This document shows positions 10,831-22,336 of a DNA stretch of 64,000 bases, in pieces; the stretch's first letter is position 1; each line of letters starts with the position of its first letter. Source of the stretch: Phaseolus vulgaris. Its lineage: Eukaryota; Streptophyta; Magnoliopsida; Fabales; Fabaceae. The stretch is taken from assembly GCF_000499845.2 (NCBI RefSeq), contig NC_023756.2, forward strand, positions 38,440,579-38,504,578, written 5' to 3'. The translations under genes were made by a program, and so were the position numbers. A model generated the notes under the pieces. That model was given only the letters and a program-made list of their open reading frames with translations, did no database searches and was not told where the DNA came from.

Positions 10831-11682
10831 AGGTTTTTATGACGGTTGTTATCTACCTATCATAATAATTAACAAGGTGTATATTTGTAATTGTGAAAGA
10901 AACTTATTATGTGAATTATAAAATAAACCGGCATAATAAGTTTTCGTTATGATGGGACATAAAAAATTATCTATCATAAAAAATAACACATTTTATAAGG
11001 TTAAAATATTGTTTGTCATACAAAATAACACATTTTATGACAACTCTTTTAATCTCGACATAGAAAAATAAATTTTTTATGACGATTATACAACCAACAT
11101 AGAAAATACAAACTTTTTATGTCGCATGTATCTATGACAGATCTAAAACTGAAATAGAAAAGTTTATTAATCGTCATAAAAAATATATTTTTCATTAATG
11201 ATAAAATTATATCGCAACATAAATTATTTATCTTAAACTATTTAACATATATCTAAAATATATTTTATAGATTGAAAATATTTACTTATCAAAATATTAA
11301 ATTGTAATATTATTTTTATTACATTCTTTAAACTATAATATAATTCATTACTTTCCTTATTAACATAAATTGATTTTGAAGAAATTTTTTTTGTCATTCT
11401 TATATAAATTTATCTCATTGATGCCATTTTGTTTTTCAATAGTTTATGTGTACAAAACAAATGGGCAAACAAAATTTTCATAATGAGATTTTCCAAAATA
11501 AAATTTACAGAAAAACAATAAGATAAATGACATGATAGTGAATATTAACTTTTAATTCATAATACCAATATTTACACTTAAAGATGAATTTCAACCAATT
11601 AATCTTAAATCCTATATAATTCATGGTGAAAATGGAGGACAATAATGAAAACGGAAAAATTAATCCTAAATTCAATGTTTTA

Positions 11683-12118
11683 ACTTATCACTAATGCATA
11701 AAGGATTTTGTTTAATCAAAACTTCACGACCAATTCCCTTTCAATCTATTTTGCATGCATGCATCTCTGGATACCTTTGTTCCACAAAGAGCATATCCAC
11801 AACAATATTGGAACCCTAATAACTCAATCTTCTTCTTGCAACTCTTTCATCTATTTCTCTCATTCTTCTTACTCACATAAGAAATAAAAGTCATATCTTC
11901 AATGATAGAACTTGTAGAACTTTCAGAAGTACATGTTGTTAACTCCTCAAATAATTTTTTTTTGTTATTCATGTTATTCGTTTCACACTTTACATCCATA
12001 CAACCTTTTGATTTGGTGTCGTTTTCTTTGAGATAATCTTTGTAGCATTTTGAACAAAGTTCTTGTTGCTAGCATATCCATTGAACCAACAACCATTAGC
12101 ACAAAATGATGTATCCAT
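11683..12118 (-). pseudogene. A20/AN1 zinc-finger (SAP) pseudogene, unit 1
   Basis: Plant SAP proteins combine an A20 and an AN1 zinc finger and act in stress responses, often as ubiquitin-binding or ubiquitin-ligase factors. On the minus strand from ATG at 12118 the frame reads 'MDTSFCANGCWFNGYASNKN', the start of an A20 finger. It then loses frame where the other copies read 'LCSKCYKDYL'. AN1-region homology is recognisable down to about 11720. The frameshift removes the second A20 cysteine pair. A TATA-like 'tatttata' (minus-strand TATAAATA) is kept near 12226, about 110 bp upstream. This is the most diverged of the four gene-length copies. Confidence 0.8.
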
Positions 12119-13058
12119 GTGTTTGACTTAAAGGAAACTTTGAAGATATGTTGATATAACCTCACAATTTTGAATCCAAGAGAATGAAAAATATGTGCAA
12201 CAATTGAAAAATTTAAAGAGTATTTATAAGCAAAAGTGATGAGAAATTTCTAAATAAATCTTATCTAGATCATCAACATATCTTAACTAATTATATCTTT
12301 TGTTAAATAAAATCCATATATATATATATATTATTACATAAATAGTAAATATTGTTTAAAAGATATATAGTGACAATTAAAAGTTATTACCATATGTGTT
12401 GGAAATTTTAAAAGAAATATTTTTTTTTTGACGTTTTAAACTGATAATATATTTAAATTATTAATATGCTAATTTTAAATTAATAAAAAACTATTTCAAA
12501 TCACCTCAAAACCATAAAATTCTAAATTCAACAATTTAAAAAATATGTGACCTCACAAAAGCCAATAAAACTTAAAAGTTAAAGGATTTTTTAGTAATTT
12601 TATTTAATAAAACATTTTATAACTTCATTTAAGCTAAAATTCAGATTTCAAAATTTTAATTTAATTTCAGTAGCATAAATTAAAAAATTATTTAAATTAA
12701 TTTCAACAATGTCAGTTTTTACTCCTTTATGTTCCTTTTATCTTTACATTTTTTTTACATATTTTTTCTGTCTGTGTTTCAGATATCATATTCATACTAC
12801 TTTAAAACTCCATAATTTATTTTTTCTTCTTCTCTCACTTCTATTTTTTTTTTTCTTTCTAATTTCTATATAGAAACTTAATTCACTTTATCATTATCAT
12901 TATATGTTGTCAATTTTAAATTTTATTATTTTTTATATGTGAATACAATATATTTTTTATTATTTTCTTAACTCTACTTTTAAGATATCTCTTATTATTA
13001 ATTATTAATTTTTTTTTATCCTTTTGGATTTATATGTTAATAATTTTTATTTCACTTA

Positions 13059-13440
13059 CATTACAAGAAAATCATGAAATAGAAACCAATTTTAGAGACA
13101 AAAAATAATTAGTTGTCATAGTGACTAAATTAGAGACCATTTTAGGGACTAAATAAATTTTTGGTTTCTAAATTAGTTTCTATTATTGTTAAATGGTTTC
13201 TAAATTGGTATCTAATTAGCAACCAAGGTTTTTGTTACCAAATTTAGAATCTAAATAATTGATAGTTAAAACTTGGTAGCTAATTATATACCAATTTAGA
13301 AACTATTTAACAATAATAGAAACTAATTTAGAAACCAATTTTTTTTTTAGTTTCTAAAATGGTATCTAATTTAGTTACTATTGCAACTAATTATTTTGAT
13401 TTCTAAAAATTGGTTTCTATTTGATGATTTTCTTGTAGTG
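13059..13440. mobile_element. CACTA-type MITE with TTA target duplication
   Basis: The 382-bp element begins 'CATTACAAGAAAATCATGAA' and ends with the complement of 'CACTACAAGAAAATCATCAA', giving near-perfect terminal inverted repeats with the CACTA signature. It is flanked by the 3-bp direct repeat TTA (13056-13058 and 13441-13443), the CACTA target length. The interior is built from inverted variants of 'gaaaccaatttagaaac' and could fold as a hairpin. It has no coding capacity. It interrupts SAP unit 1. Confidence 0.92.
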
Positions 13441-13600
13441 TTAATCTAAAGATGGAAATATCGTAACATCCCAAGATCAATAACTTCTTCAAGTAACATC
13501 CCAAGATAGTAATAGTTATCAACATTAGGTCAAAGAGTTTTTTTTTATTCAAAATGAAGTAAAAACAAGGATCGTATAAGACATATAGCTAAACTCGAGT

Positions 13601-14122
13601 TAACACAAATTTGTATTTGGATGATTGTTAAAATAAAACAATTTTTAGTTTGTATCCCTAATGATCTTTATGTAGACTTGTGTGTTATCCATAATCCGAG
13701 TAGTTAGAAGAAGAATACATTTCCTCTAACACAATAATAAGCTTTAAGCATATTTTTGTTAAGTACATCATAAGCTTAAAGTTTGTCTGCCCTTATTATA
13801 GTTGAATATTTCATTTATTAGATGAAGTGAAAACGTGTTATATGATCTATAAGATAAAACATTTGCATTTTATATTATCTACTATTTTTTTTGTAGTTTC
13901 TTGCTTCAGATTAAACATCTTCATACTTTATACTTTGTTGCTACAAACACTTAATCAAAACTACAATATTGTTGGACTTTACTTTAAAATATGTGTACTA
14001 AATTAAAATCAAATCTCACATACATAATATACATTTGTAGTTTTAAAAAATGAAATGGAAAATTTAAATTTTTATTATTATATAAAATTTGTTAATTATT
14101 TATGTATATTTATATTATGATA
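13601..14122. other. AT-rich, nothing recognised
   Basis: No gene-like frame, repeat end or RNA gene is evident between SAP unit 1 and the next MITE-like sequence. Confidence 0.5.
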
Positions 14123-14487
14123 GCTACTAAAAAAACCCTTAAATATAGACACCAATTTTAGAAACCAAATTTTAGAAAAAAATAATAATTATTATTATTA
14201 TATTGACTAAATTTGATACCATTTTAGAGACTAAAAAAATTATTGATATTCAAATTAGTTTTTATTATTGATGATTAGTTTCTAAATTGATATCTAATCA
14301 ACTATAACATCAATTTAGAAATAATTTATCAATAATATCAATTTAGAAACAATTTATCAACAATAGAAACTAATTCAAATATGAATAATTTTTTTTAATT
14401 TCTAAAATAATATCTAATTTTTCAAAATAACAACTAATTATTTTTTTCAAAAAATTAATTTTTATTTAATAATTTTTTTATCGTGAT
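14123..14487. mobile_element. Degenerate relative of the 13059 MITE
   Basis: The interior repeats the same modules as the 13059-13440 element in the same order: 'accaattttagaaacc', 'taccattttagagactaaa', 'aatagaaactaattc'. The ends ('gctactaaaaaaaccc' and 'tttttttatcgtg') look like decayed CACTA termini. No target duplication could be made out. Confidence 0.6.
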
Positions 14488-15221
14488 ATAATGTCACACT
14501 TAAGAAATATAATACATTTATTTATTTGAAAATAATGTTATGAGATTTTTGAAATAATGGAAATAAAAAAGCTTACATAAATAAAAATAAAAGTTTACAC
14601 ATTTTATAAGAATGAAAACATACTTAAAAAACAGGTTGTTTAAGAATCAAACCAAATATTTTTATGTGGTATAGACTACCACCCGAGTTTTATTTTTTTA
14701 ATGGTGTACTCGATTATTTGTATTTAAATATAATCGATTATTTTCATTTATTATTTTATCATTATTTTATATTAATAATTAAAGTTTTAAATTTCATTTT
14801 ATATTATACTGTAGTTTTTCCTATAACTATTATATTTACAATACATATTTTCATGAAATATTTAATTTAAAATTAATTTTTTAATTAATTTATTCATATT
14901 TTCCTAATTTAATTTTAAAATTTGCAAGTTATGAATTATTCCTGAGTTATTTAATAATTTCAACAAAGTACGTTAAATTAAAACAGAGTAGAGCAATTAA
15001 TTATATACTATAATTATATATATTTTTTAGAAACTTAATTTAAAAGTAACCAGTTTTTTTGTTTGTTTCTTTCCTATTGAAGATACCATTTTCTGGCACA
15101 TTCCCCACCAACCATGCCTGAAGCAAAGAACATTTACATTTGTCAATTTCCCTCAGGATGGCAAAATCGTAATTGAATAGGAAAGCAAGGGCAAAGTGAA
15201 GGAACCCAAACAAACTCTCCC
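14488..15221. other. AT-rich upstream region of the C2 gene
   Basis: Sequence to about 15040 is extremely AT-rich with no gene-like frame. From about 15060 the composition becomes more balanced and leads into the promoter of the C2-domain gene. Confidence 0.5.
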
Positions 15222-15228
15222 TATAAAA
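15222..15228 (+). promoter_or_regulatory. TATA box of the C2-domain gene
   Basis: 'TATAAAA' in 'ctccctataaaaccg', 75 bp before the chosen ATG at 15303. Transcription would be expected to start about 30 bp downstream, near 15250, giving a short 5' leader. Confidence 0.65.
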
Positions 15229-15302
15229 CCGTAGTGAGTCTCTTACCGTTCGGAACCAAAACCTACGAGTCAACGAAATCACTCACAGTTGCAACGTTAA
15301 AA

Positions 15303-16229
15303 ATGGGTTCTCGATATGAGGTGGAACTGAAACTCTCATCAGCGCGCGGGTTGAAGAACGTGAACTGGCGCCACGGCGCAAACCGCCCGTACGTCGTTGT
15401 TTGGGTGGACTCCAGCAACAAGCTCTCCACGCACGTCGATCAGAACGGCGACACCGACGCCAATTGGGATCAGACGCTCGTGGTCCCGTTACCGGCGAAG
15501 CCTCTCGAAGATCAAACGCTCCACATCGATGTCGTTCACGCCGTCTCGGAGGAAGAAGACACCAAGCCGCTCATCGGCTCGGCTCGGCTCAAGCTCTCTG
15601 AGATTCTCGACGATGGCGGAATGGGCGAGCGCGTGGGCCGCACTCTCACGCTCAAGCGCCCATCGGGGAGACCCCATGGGAAGGTTGAAGTTAGCGTAAC
15701 CATCAGAGAACCGCGCTATCCTCCACCCGGTGGCTACCAAGCGCCGCCTTACGGCGTGCGGGACTATTCTCCCGCTCCACAGGGCTATGGGTACCCTTCG
15801 TACGGTGCGCCGCCAAGTGGGTATCCTTACAATGCTCCACCGCAAGGTTATGGTGCGCCACCGCAGGGCTATGGTGCGCCACCTCAGGGTTATGGTGAGC
15901 CACCGCAGGGTTATGGTGCACCACCGCAGGGATATGGTGCGCAACCTCAGGGATATGGTGCGCAACCTCAGAGTGGGTACGGGTATAGTAATGCACCTCC
16001 GCAAACGGCGTCGTATGGGCAGGGGAGCGCGTACGGGTACGCGCCGAAAGAGGAGAAGAAGAAGAGTAAGTTTGGGGGTATGGGAGCGGGATTGGCTGTG
16101 GGCGCGGTTGCTGGGGTTCTAGGTGGAGTCGCGCTTGTGGAGGGTGCTGAGTATCTGGAAGATAAGATTGCTGAAGATGCCGCAGAGAAGGTTGAGGAAG
16201 ATCTTGGTTACGATGGTGATGACTTCTAG
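15303..16229 (+). CDS. C2-domain protein, SRC2-like, with PPQGYGA repeats
   Basis: A 308-residue single-exon protein. Residues 1 to about 135 form a C2 domain ('[20 protein letters not shown]', 'RPYVVVWVD', '[11 protein letters not shown]', '[13 protein letters not shown]', '[10 protein letters not shown]'), a fold that binds membranes or protein partners. Residues 140-250 are rich in Pro, Gly and Tyr and include six in-register PPQGYGA-type heptads (about 179-220). Residues about 258-284 form a Gly/Ala/Val hydrophobic segment ('[20 protein letters not shown]'), and the tail is acidic. This C2 plus PG/Y-rich plus hydrophobic C-terminus layout fits plant SRC2-type proteins, linked to cold and stress responses and membranes. 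The usual D-P-Y of Ca-binding C2 loops reads N-R-P-Y, so calcium binding may be weak. ATG 15303 is preferred over an open extension upstream because it starts directly at the C2 domain and lies downstream of the TATA box. GC content is far above the surroundings. Confidence 0.9.
   Translation: MGSRYEVELKLSSARGLKNVNWRHGANRPYVVVWVDSSNKLSTHVDQNGDTDANWDQTLVVPLPAKPLEDQTLHIDVVHAVSEEEDTKPLIGSARLKLSEILDDGGMGERVGRTLTLKRPSGRPHGKVEVSVTIREPRYPPPGGYQAPPYGVRDYSPAPQGYGYPSYGAPPSGYPYNAPPQGYGAPPQGYGAPPQGYGEPPQGYGAPPQGYGAQPQGYGAQPQSGYGYSNAPPQTASYGQGSAYGYAPKEEKKKSKFGGMGAGLAVGAVAGVLGGVALVEGAEYLEDKIAEDAAEKVEEDLGYDGDDF
15837..15962 (+). repeat. 21-bp coding minisatellite (six units)
   Basis: Six consecutive 21-bp units of the type 'ccaccgcagggttatggtgcg', each encoding PPQGYGA or a one-residue variant (PPQGYGE, QPQGYGA). 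A seventh unit is altered. The reading frame is kept throughout, so copy number changes would alter protein length without breaking it. Confidence 0.95.
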
Positions 16230-18909
16230 AGAATTATTGTCTCATCTTTTATTTTATGCCAAAAGAGAACTGCGGAAACAAAATAATTTTATGTTTTATG
16301 TGTTTTTTTCATCTTTTTTCATTTTTTCTGTTTGAGTAAAAGTCTTTTATTTATGACATCATTAATGCGTTTATCAACGTAACCTTGATTGTTTCTTTCT
16401 AGAACATCAATTTCTTTATTTATTCTAATATTCTTAAAAAATTTAAAATTAAAAGAAAACATATTTGTACTAGATATCAAAATAATAATGCACCAATTGA
16501 TGAAAATAAGAGTAAGGATTTTTTTAAGGAATTAAAACATTAGGATAAAAATGACTGTTCAACATAGTTTCTGGTGAGCTTTTGCTCTGTGAATATGCTG
16601 TTTTTGTTTGAACTTATCTATAGTGTTTGAAGCTTACAATTGGAAGTGTGAATTTTGTGGGGGCAGAAAAAGTGTGCAATAAGTAAATTTTGGTGCCTCA
16701 TTAATAAACCATTTATTGGGTTGTTTCTCCTAGATAAAATTTAATTTAATTTATTTATTTTATTATAACTTTAAATCAGTTATCTATTATATTCTTTTAA
16801 ATTTTCTCTCTCTGAATAAATTTTAACTCATGACAACAATAAAAGTAACATTATAATTGAAAAATGATATGTTTTTCTTAAAGTTAAAAAAATAACTGAT
16901 AAAAGATAAATTTTCCTTTAAGAAACTATTATTAGATAGAAAAGAGAGTGAGAAGCATTTAAAAAAGTGTGTTGACTATGGAAGTGTGATAAATTTAAAA
17001 ATTAGTGATGACTGTGGAAACCACCACAGAAGGTGTTATGTGGGAGAGTGACTATGTGTTTTTATTACTTTGACCAAAGTGCTCGTCCGTTTAAATTAAT
17101 ATTTATATTAACATTAATATAGTATATCAATAAGAGAGGTCAAGAAAATATAATTTTAATAAAATAAGAATATTTATAATTTAGTTTCTACTTTATTTTA
17201 GTAGAATTATAAGTTCATGTAAAAAATACAAAAAATTAGGTAAGTTTCTAATTTATAAGATGAAGACATTTCAGGTAGCTTTATATTATAATTTTATTTT
17301 ATTTTTATTATTTTATATTTTAATATTTTTTTATTATCTTAATTTATTTTAAATTTATAAAGATAATTCATTATTATATTATTATTTAATTTTTTATGTA
17401 ATTTAAATTGAAAAATTAACATTATAAATTGAAGTGACTAATATTTTATTACATGATGTTATGTGAAAAAAAATTTAATACGACAATAACTTAATTTGAG
17501 ATGAAAAAGGATTAAATTTGATTATTATTCTTTACATCAATTCATTAATATAAAATGATTTGTCTAAATAAAAAACGATATAACTTTTAAAAAATAAATA
17601 GAAATACTAAATTTCAAAACAGAATTTAATTATCTTAAAAATATAAAATTATAATTATATGATAATTTTTTGTCTAAAAAAATATAGATTTTATTTATAT
17701 AATAAAACTTATTTATATTATTTATATCCATAAACTAATTTGTCACTTAATTTACTAAACTCTTTTAATATAATCTTATTAGTCCAGAACTTATTAATTA
17801 AAAACTAGTTTGTTATTTATAACTTATCAGCCAATTTTGCTAAAGAGACTCTAAGACTCACTAAATTACTTATCTAAAATTTAACTTTAAAATGACAGTT
17901 TTCTTATTTATCCATCTTTCTTTATTTTTCTTCAAAAGCCTATTTTTAGCTTTTATTTTTTACTTTATTTTGTTGTTTATTCTATTTTCATCTAATTTAC
18001 ATTTCTAAACCCTAAACATTTCTATTCTCTAGCAAATAGAGTATTAAATTATTCATTAAAAAAAATAAAAAGCGTATCTGTTTGCATTTTGATAAAAATA
18101 ATCATTTTTAAAGATAAGGGTACTAATTGACATTTCCTTTGATAAAATAGAATCCAAGGAAAAATAATACTAAAAAAATAACTGAGTTGATTCATGAAAA
18201 ATATTGTCCAATTAATTGAGATTATATTTTAATAACATTAGTTTACTCTTGTTGTCAAATTTACAAGGACGAGTACTTTTTGAAAAAATAATTTAAAATA
18301 TAGTTAGTATAATTAAATAAATCAACCAATTTTAACAACAATAAAAAAAAAAAACATGAGCTGGTTGTTACCATTTTAAGTAATGCACTCGACCCATATT
18401 TTTAGCCTATTCCAGTTAGAAATTGCGGATTAATTTTATTGTTATGTCTAGTATATTTAAGTATTTTTTTAATTAATAAAAATAAAAATTGTAAATATGA
18501 ATTTTGAATAATTTTTTTTATTAAGTTAATTTTTTTTTATTTAGAGAAATTAGGTAAATGATCTTATATTATTATTCTCACGACATATGCATAATGAGAT
18601 ATGGTTAAAAGAAATTATAATGATGTTTAGAAACTTTCCGGATTATCGAGTCTGAAAGTTAGAATTTGTGGTTTAGATAGTACAATATTTTATATTGCAC
18701 GATTCATATTTGTAGTTTAGATTGTAGATCTTGAAATGGATAATTTTAAAATTTTTGAGAATATCTGCAGGTTACAGGAGTACATAAAAAAAAATTCTAA
18801 ACTTTTTAAAATGAAACAATAGAAATAAATTATGGGATACAGAAAGAAAATATGTGAGTTATGCGGACTAACCTGCAATTGAAATGTGCAAGCTATGAGT
18901 TATATGGCA
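16230..18909. other. 3' flank and AT-rich intergenic DNA
   Basis: The first 100 bp or so are the likely 3' UTR of the C2 gene. Beyond that is AT-rich DNA with homopolymer runs and no reading frame, RNA gene or element end that I can support. Confidence 0.5.
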
Positions 18910-19151
18910 ATTCCTTCCTGTATCATATCACTGCACCAATTCCAGTAAAAAAGACTATAAATGTCTTATTTGGAATGGGTTTTTGATTTTTGTTTCTAGA
19001 TTTTTATTTCTGGAATAAAAAAAACTTTTCCAAATCTACTTTTTCAGAATGTATTATTGAATTTCAGATTTTCATTTCCAGAATTAAGGGTATTTTCGGA
19101 ATTTTAAAATTATGTTGGGTGTAGGTTCAAAATATTGGGTGTAGGAAGAAT
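18910..19151. mobile_element. Small TIR element, copy 1
   Basis: The left end 'attccttcctgtatcat' is an imperfect inverted match to the right end 'ttgggtgtaggaagaat'. The interior contains repeated short inverted motifs around 'tttctggaat'. The ends resemble those of the elements at 19201-19542 and 24562-25072. Superfamily not assigned because no target duplication is clear. Confidence 0.55.
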
Positions 19152-19200
19152 TTATCGAGTTATATAGGCAAGCCCAAAAGTCTAACAAATTGAAGGAAAC

Positions 19201-19542
19201 TTCTTCATGCACCTCTACAAATTTCTTCCTGCACCCTATCATTCAAGACTATTTTGCCCCCTTTAAAAAATGACTTCTGGATTATTCTTTCTGAAATATT
19301 TCCAGAACATATTTTTTGGAACATGTTTTATGAATTTTGGATTTATCAATCCAAAAATCAGAAAAAAATGTTTTGAAAAAGGTGTTTCAGAATATTTTTT
19401 TTGTTTTCTAGATTTTTTATTCTAGAAATACCCTTGTTTATGAAACCACTATTCTAGAAACACCTAAAATTGTAAAGGATTATTTCGATATTTTTGAAAG
19501 ATGTAGGAGACAGGAAGAAAAAATGAAGAGGTGTAGGAAGAA
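19201..19542. mobile_element. Small TIR element, copy 2
   Basis: About 40 bp at the left ('ttcttcatgcacctctacaa', then 'tttcttcctgcaccc') is the imperfect inverted complement of the right end ('aggaagaaaaaatgaagagg', then 'tgtaggaagaa'). The interior is built from variations of 'ttctggatt' and 'tccagaa'. No coding capacity. Confidence 0.7.
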
Positions 19543-20601
19543 ATTACCCAAATTGAAATAAACAGACCGTTTTGCATTTTTTTCAGCGGCCCATTTGCCT
19601 CTATTTGCCATCTATTGTTTGTATAGAAACTATAAGAAAAATTGATTTTAAAACTTAAATTATTAGTCTTTAAAATAATTATTCTTTAATTTAATTTTAA
19701 ACTAATTTAAATTTAATAAAATAAATAATAAAAATTTAATAAAAATAAATAATTAAAATTTTGGTAAGTAATTTTTATTCGGATCCCCAAACAAATTTAA
19801 TTATTATTATATAAAAATCAATTATATAAAAAATAATTTAATTCCCATATTATACAGAAACCAGTGACCAAGCTACATAGAAACTAAAACTAATTTAGTG
19901 ATTATCTTATATAGAAACCAATTCAGTATCTATATAATACAGAAACCAATTTAACCAATCAATTTAGTGATCTAATATATAAAAACTAAAACATAATCAT
20001 TATATTAGTCTCTATATAATGATAATTTATTTTAAAATATTGTCTTATATACCAACTTAATCTTTTATATTTTATATTTATTTATAAATTTAAGTTCATT
20101 AATCCTAAAATAAATTATCAATTACTAATTTATATTTTATTATAATAAATTATTCATTGCAAATCTAAATATAAATATTCAAATTTACTTATGTATTATT
20201 AGTTTTGATTATAACTTAATTTTTATATAATATAAAAAATAAAACTAATAATTATTTCTTCCACTTATTATTATTACTCACTCATTATCATACAAACAAG
20301 TTTTGTGAAAACTTATTTTATAAAAATAATATTGTAAAACTAATAAAAAAAAGTCATTTTGCATAAAAAAATGTATATAGGAGGTGAATATGATCCGGTG
20401 ATGATAGCCACTTGGGGAAGCCAAATGTTTCGCGTAACTTATTATTTTAGCAATCGACTTAATGGGATTTTAACAGAAACTCTGTCTGCTCAATATGTTT
20501 TTGAATTCAATTTTCAACTATTTTTTTTTTTTCATTTACTCAAATTAGAACAAGAAAGAAAATGCTAACATGTTTATAATCAAAGGCAATCAAAGGCAAT
20601 G
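19543..20601. other. AT-rich intergenic with MITE-like tract
   Basis: Around 19850-20010 the sequence repeats 'atacagaaaccaatttagtgatct'-like modules resembling the interior of the 13059 MITE, but no ends can be defined. The rest is AT-rich with no supported feature. Confidence 0.45.
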
Positions 20602-20606
20602 AAGAA

Positions 20607-22019
20607 TGTAACGCTCCAAAATTTACATATAACTATTACAATAAAAGTTTTACCAGTTTCTATACAAACTTGGAGTTTTTTCAAAACATTCCTAATACAT
20701 GACTAGGATTTATAGAAATACAAATTTTTACATATGCATAACTCAAAATAAAACTCTGAAACCTCTAAAGCTCTCATGCACCTGTATGGTCATCTGCTCG
20801 TGTACATAGTACAGTCATCGCAGTTCAAACACAGCAAGAAAAGCAAGGGTAAGCTACTGAAAATAGAATTTTATAATATACACACTTAAATCCAAAGAGA
20901 AAACCAAATTACATAATCAATTTATCAAATTATTCAATTTTCTTCAAATCTCAACAATAAAACAATCACATAGATCTCACATGGATCTACACATCCAGAA
21001 TATTCAACAAACAACAACGTCTTCCAGAAGACCCGTATTAAGTAAGTCCTACCAGAGACTAACACCTGATCCAAAGATTACCAACGAATCCAACAGAAAG
21101 GATCAGGGTAAGTTCAATACAACCCAAGCCGTGCATCTCATATGTCACGGTGTGCATGAACTCCCCCATCAGCTTCTCACCACCTGATATCTTAGTCTAT
21201 GTGACTTAGATCATCAGTGAAGCTCGGAGATCTCTGTTACCACATAGGCATCAATACTTAATACACAACAAACATCATTCCATACATTATCCCAAATGTA
21301 TGAATTCAATTCCATACCATTCCGTCATACAATATCATTCAAAAAGTGATCCACAATATTCAAAAGTGTAATTAACATAAAAAAATAACACTTATATATT
21401 AAACCATCAAAATATAATATTTTTTTACAAATTTAAATAATATATAAACAAACAACCCAATATATAAAAACACAACATCCCTGCAAGAAAATTGAATATT
21501 GGGACCACGTCCCTTCCGCATTCAGATCTTCTATCCTAGGGTGCTATTAAAAATTAAATTTAGCTTCCCTTACCTCAATTGCTTGCTTTCCAAACAACTT
21601 TTAGAATTTTATTCCCCACAGTTTGGATAAGCTTCAAGATTTACAAGCCTAATGCAAGTTATCCAAACAGAACAAAAGTTTAGTATATAGTAGAATAAGT
21701 TGAGAGGATTAAACTTCTCAACTGACCCCACCAAGATTGATGACTAAATCCTAAGGAAAAATAGAGAACAAAGGATATTTAGAGTAAAAATGAACTTAAT
21801 CTGTTTGAAAATCTGATCGGGTAGAAACGTTCCTTAACTTGCCAGCTACAATGTGGTCCGATCAGATTCTAAAATAGATGAAGATTGGGAGAGAAAATTA
21901 AGAGAGAGGGAGAGAAGAGAATATGGAGAGAGAGAGAGAGAGAGAAATGGAGATAAGGAAGAAAAGAAATGCGTGCAGGGGGAGGGTTCTGTCTTTTTTT
22001 TAAAGACAATGCTGTTACA
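20607..22019 (-). mobile_element. Solo LTR of a Ty3/gypsy element with TSD
   Basis: The 1,413-bp sequence starts TGTAACG and ends GTTACA, and is flanked by a perfect 5-bp direct repeat AAGAA (20602-20606 and 22020-22024). Most of it aligns in reverse with the 3' LTR at 60792-62244, including 'gagaggattaaacttctcaa', 'cctaatgcaagttatccaaa' and the landmark 'gggaccacgtccc'. With the target duplication directly at both ends and no internal region, it is a solo LTR left by recombination between two LTRs. Note that the final 30 bp differ from the 60792 copy. Confidence 0.88.
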
Positions 22020-22336
22020 AAGAAAGTGGTCACTTGCAGTTAGAATTTGAATTATTTTCTAGTCAAATGAAATTTGGCGAAAGTTTTTTCCTTAAGACCG
22101 AGAATTGACTGAGGTACAATAAAGTCTCATTATAAGGATATGAATAAAATTAAATTCAACGTCTTGTGAGGAAAACAAAGCTCTAGGGTTAAAGTAACTT
22201 TCAAATTTTAAAATCCACATTGTCTAGGTATGTTTCCGAAGATGCTTAGCTGCCAAATCATGACTCATAACACAACAAGGCCATATCATTATCATAAAAT
22301 AATTAGTCGAGAAATTATACTTTGATCAGTGTACAA

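Larger units (their letters stand above)
5257..11200 (+). mobile_element. Decayed CACTA (En/Spm-like) transposon, probably composite
   Basis: The left end at 5257 reads 'CACTAGTACAAAATATAAAAG', followed by sub-terminal repeats built on 'aacgatgattc' and 'cgacgattctt'. The right end at 11200 reads 'atatttttcattaatg', whose complement begins CATTAATG, a decayed CACTA terminus. It is preceded by sub-terminal 'ttttatgacggtt' motifs. Inside are a TNP2-type transposase (6351-9122), a second CACTA-associated protein (9289-9850) and an inserted LINE piece (9960-10830). The two ends carry different sub-terminal motifs and the flanks are ACA against ATA, so the right end may come from another CACTA copy joined by duplication. 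Confidence 0.7.
11201..13600. repeat. SAP unit 1
   Basis: Non-coding sequence on both sides of the SAP pseudogene matches the flanks of the SAP genes at 28277, 40343 and 53282. Shared tracts are 'tttaaactataatataatt' near 11325, the (TA)n block with 'ttacataaatagtaaatattg' near 12330, and 'atttaagctaaaatt' near 12640. It is interrupted by a MITE at 13059-13440 and trails off after 'aacatcccaag' near 13600. Confidence 0.75.

Noticed and set aside
10029..10842. Plus-strand open frames (10029-10514, 10102-10422, 10480-10842)
   Set aside because: They are antisense to the LINE ORF1 fragment, whose RRM motifs are on the minus strand.
15489..16004. Long antisense open frames across the C2 gene (also 15703-15996, and plus-strand 15730-16122)
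   Set aside because: They mirror the GC-rich heptad repeat of the sense gene, have no domain and no promoter. They are frame shadows.
20359..20568. Short open frame starting 'MHKKMYIGGEYDPVM'
   Set aside because: No recognised domain or repeat relation, low-complexity end, and no promoter evidence. Not reported as a gene.
21853..22050. Arg/Glu-rich open frame 'RERERREYGERERE'
   Set aside because: It comes from the purine-rich GA tract of the solo LTR and matches no protein.
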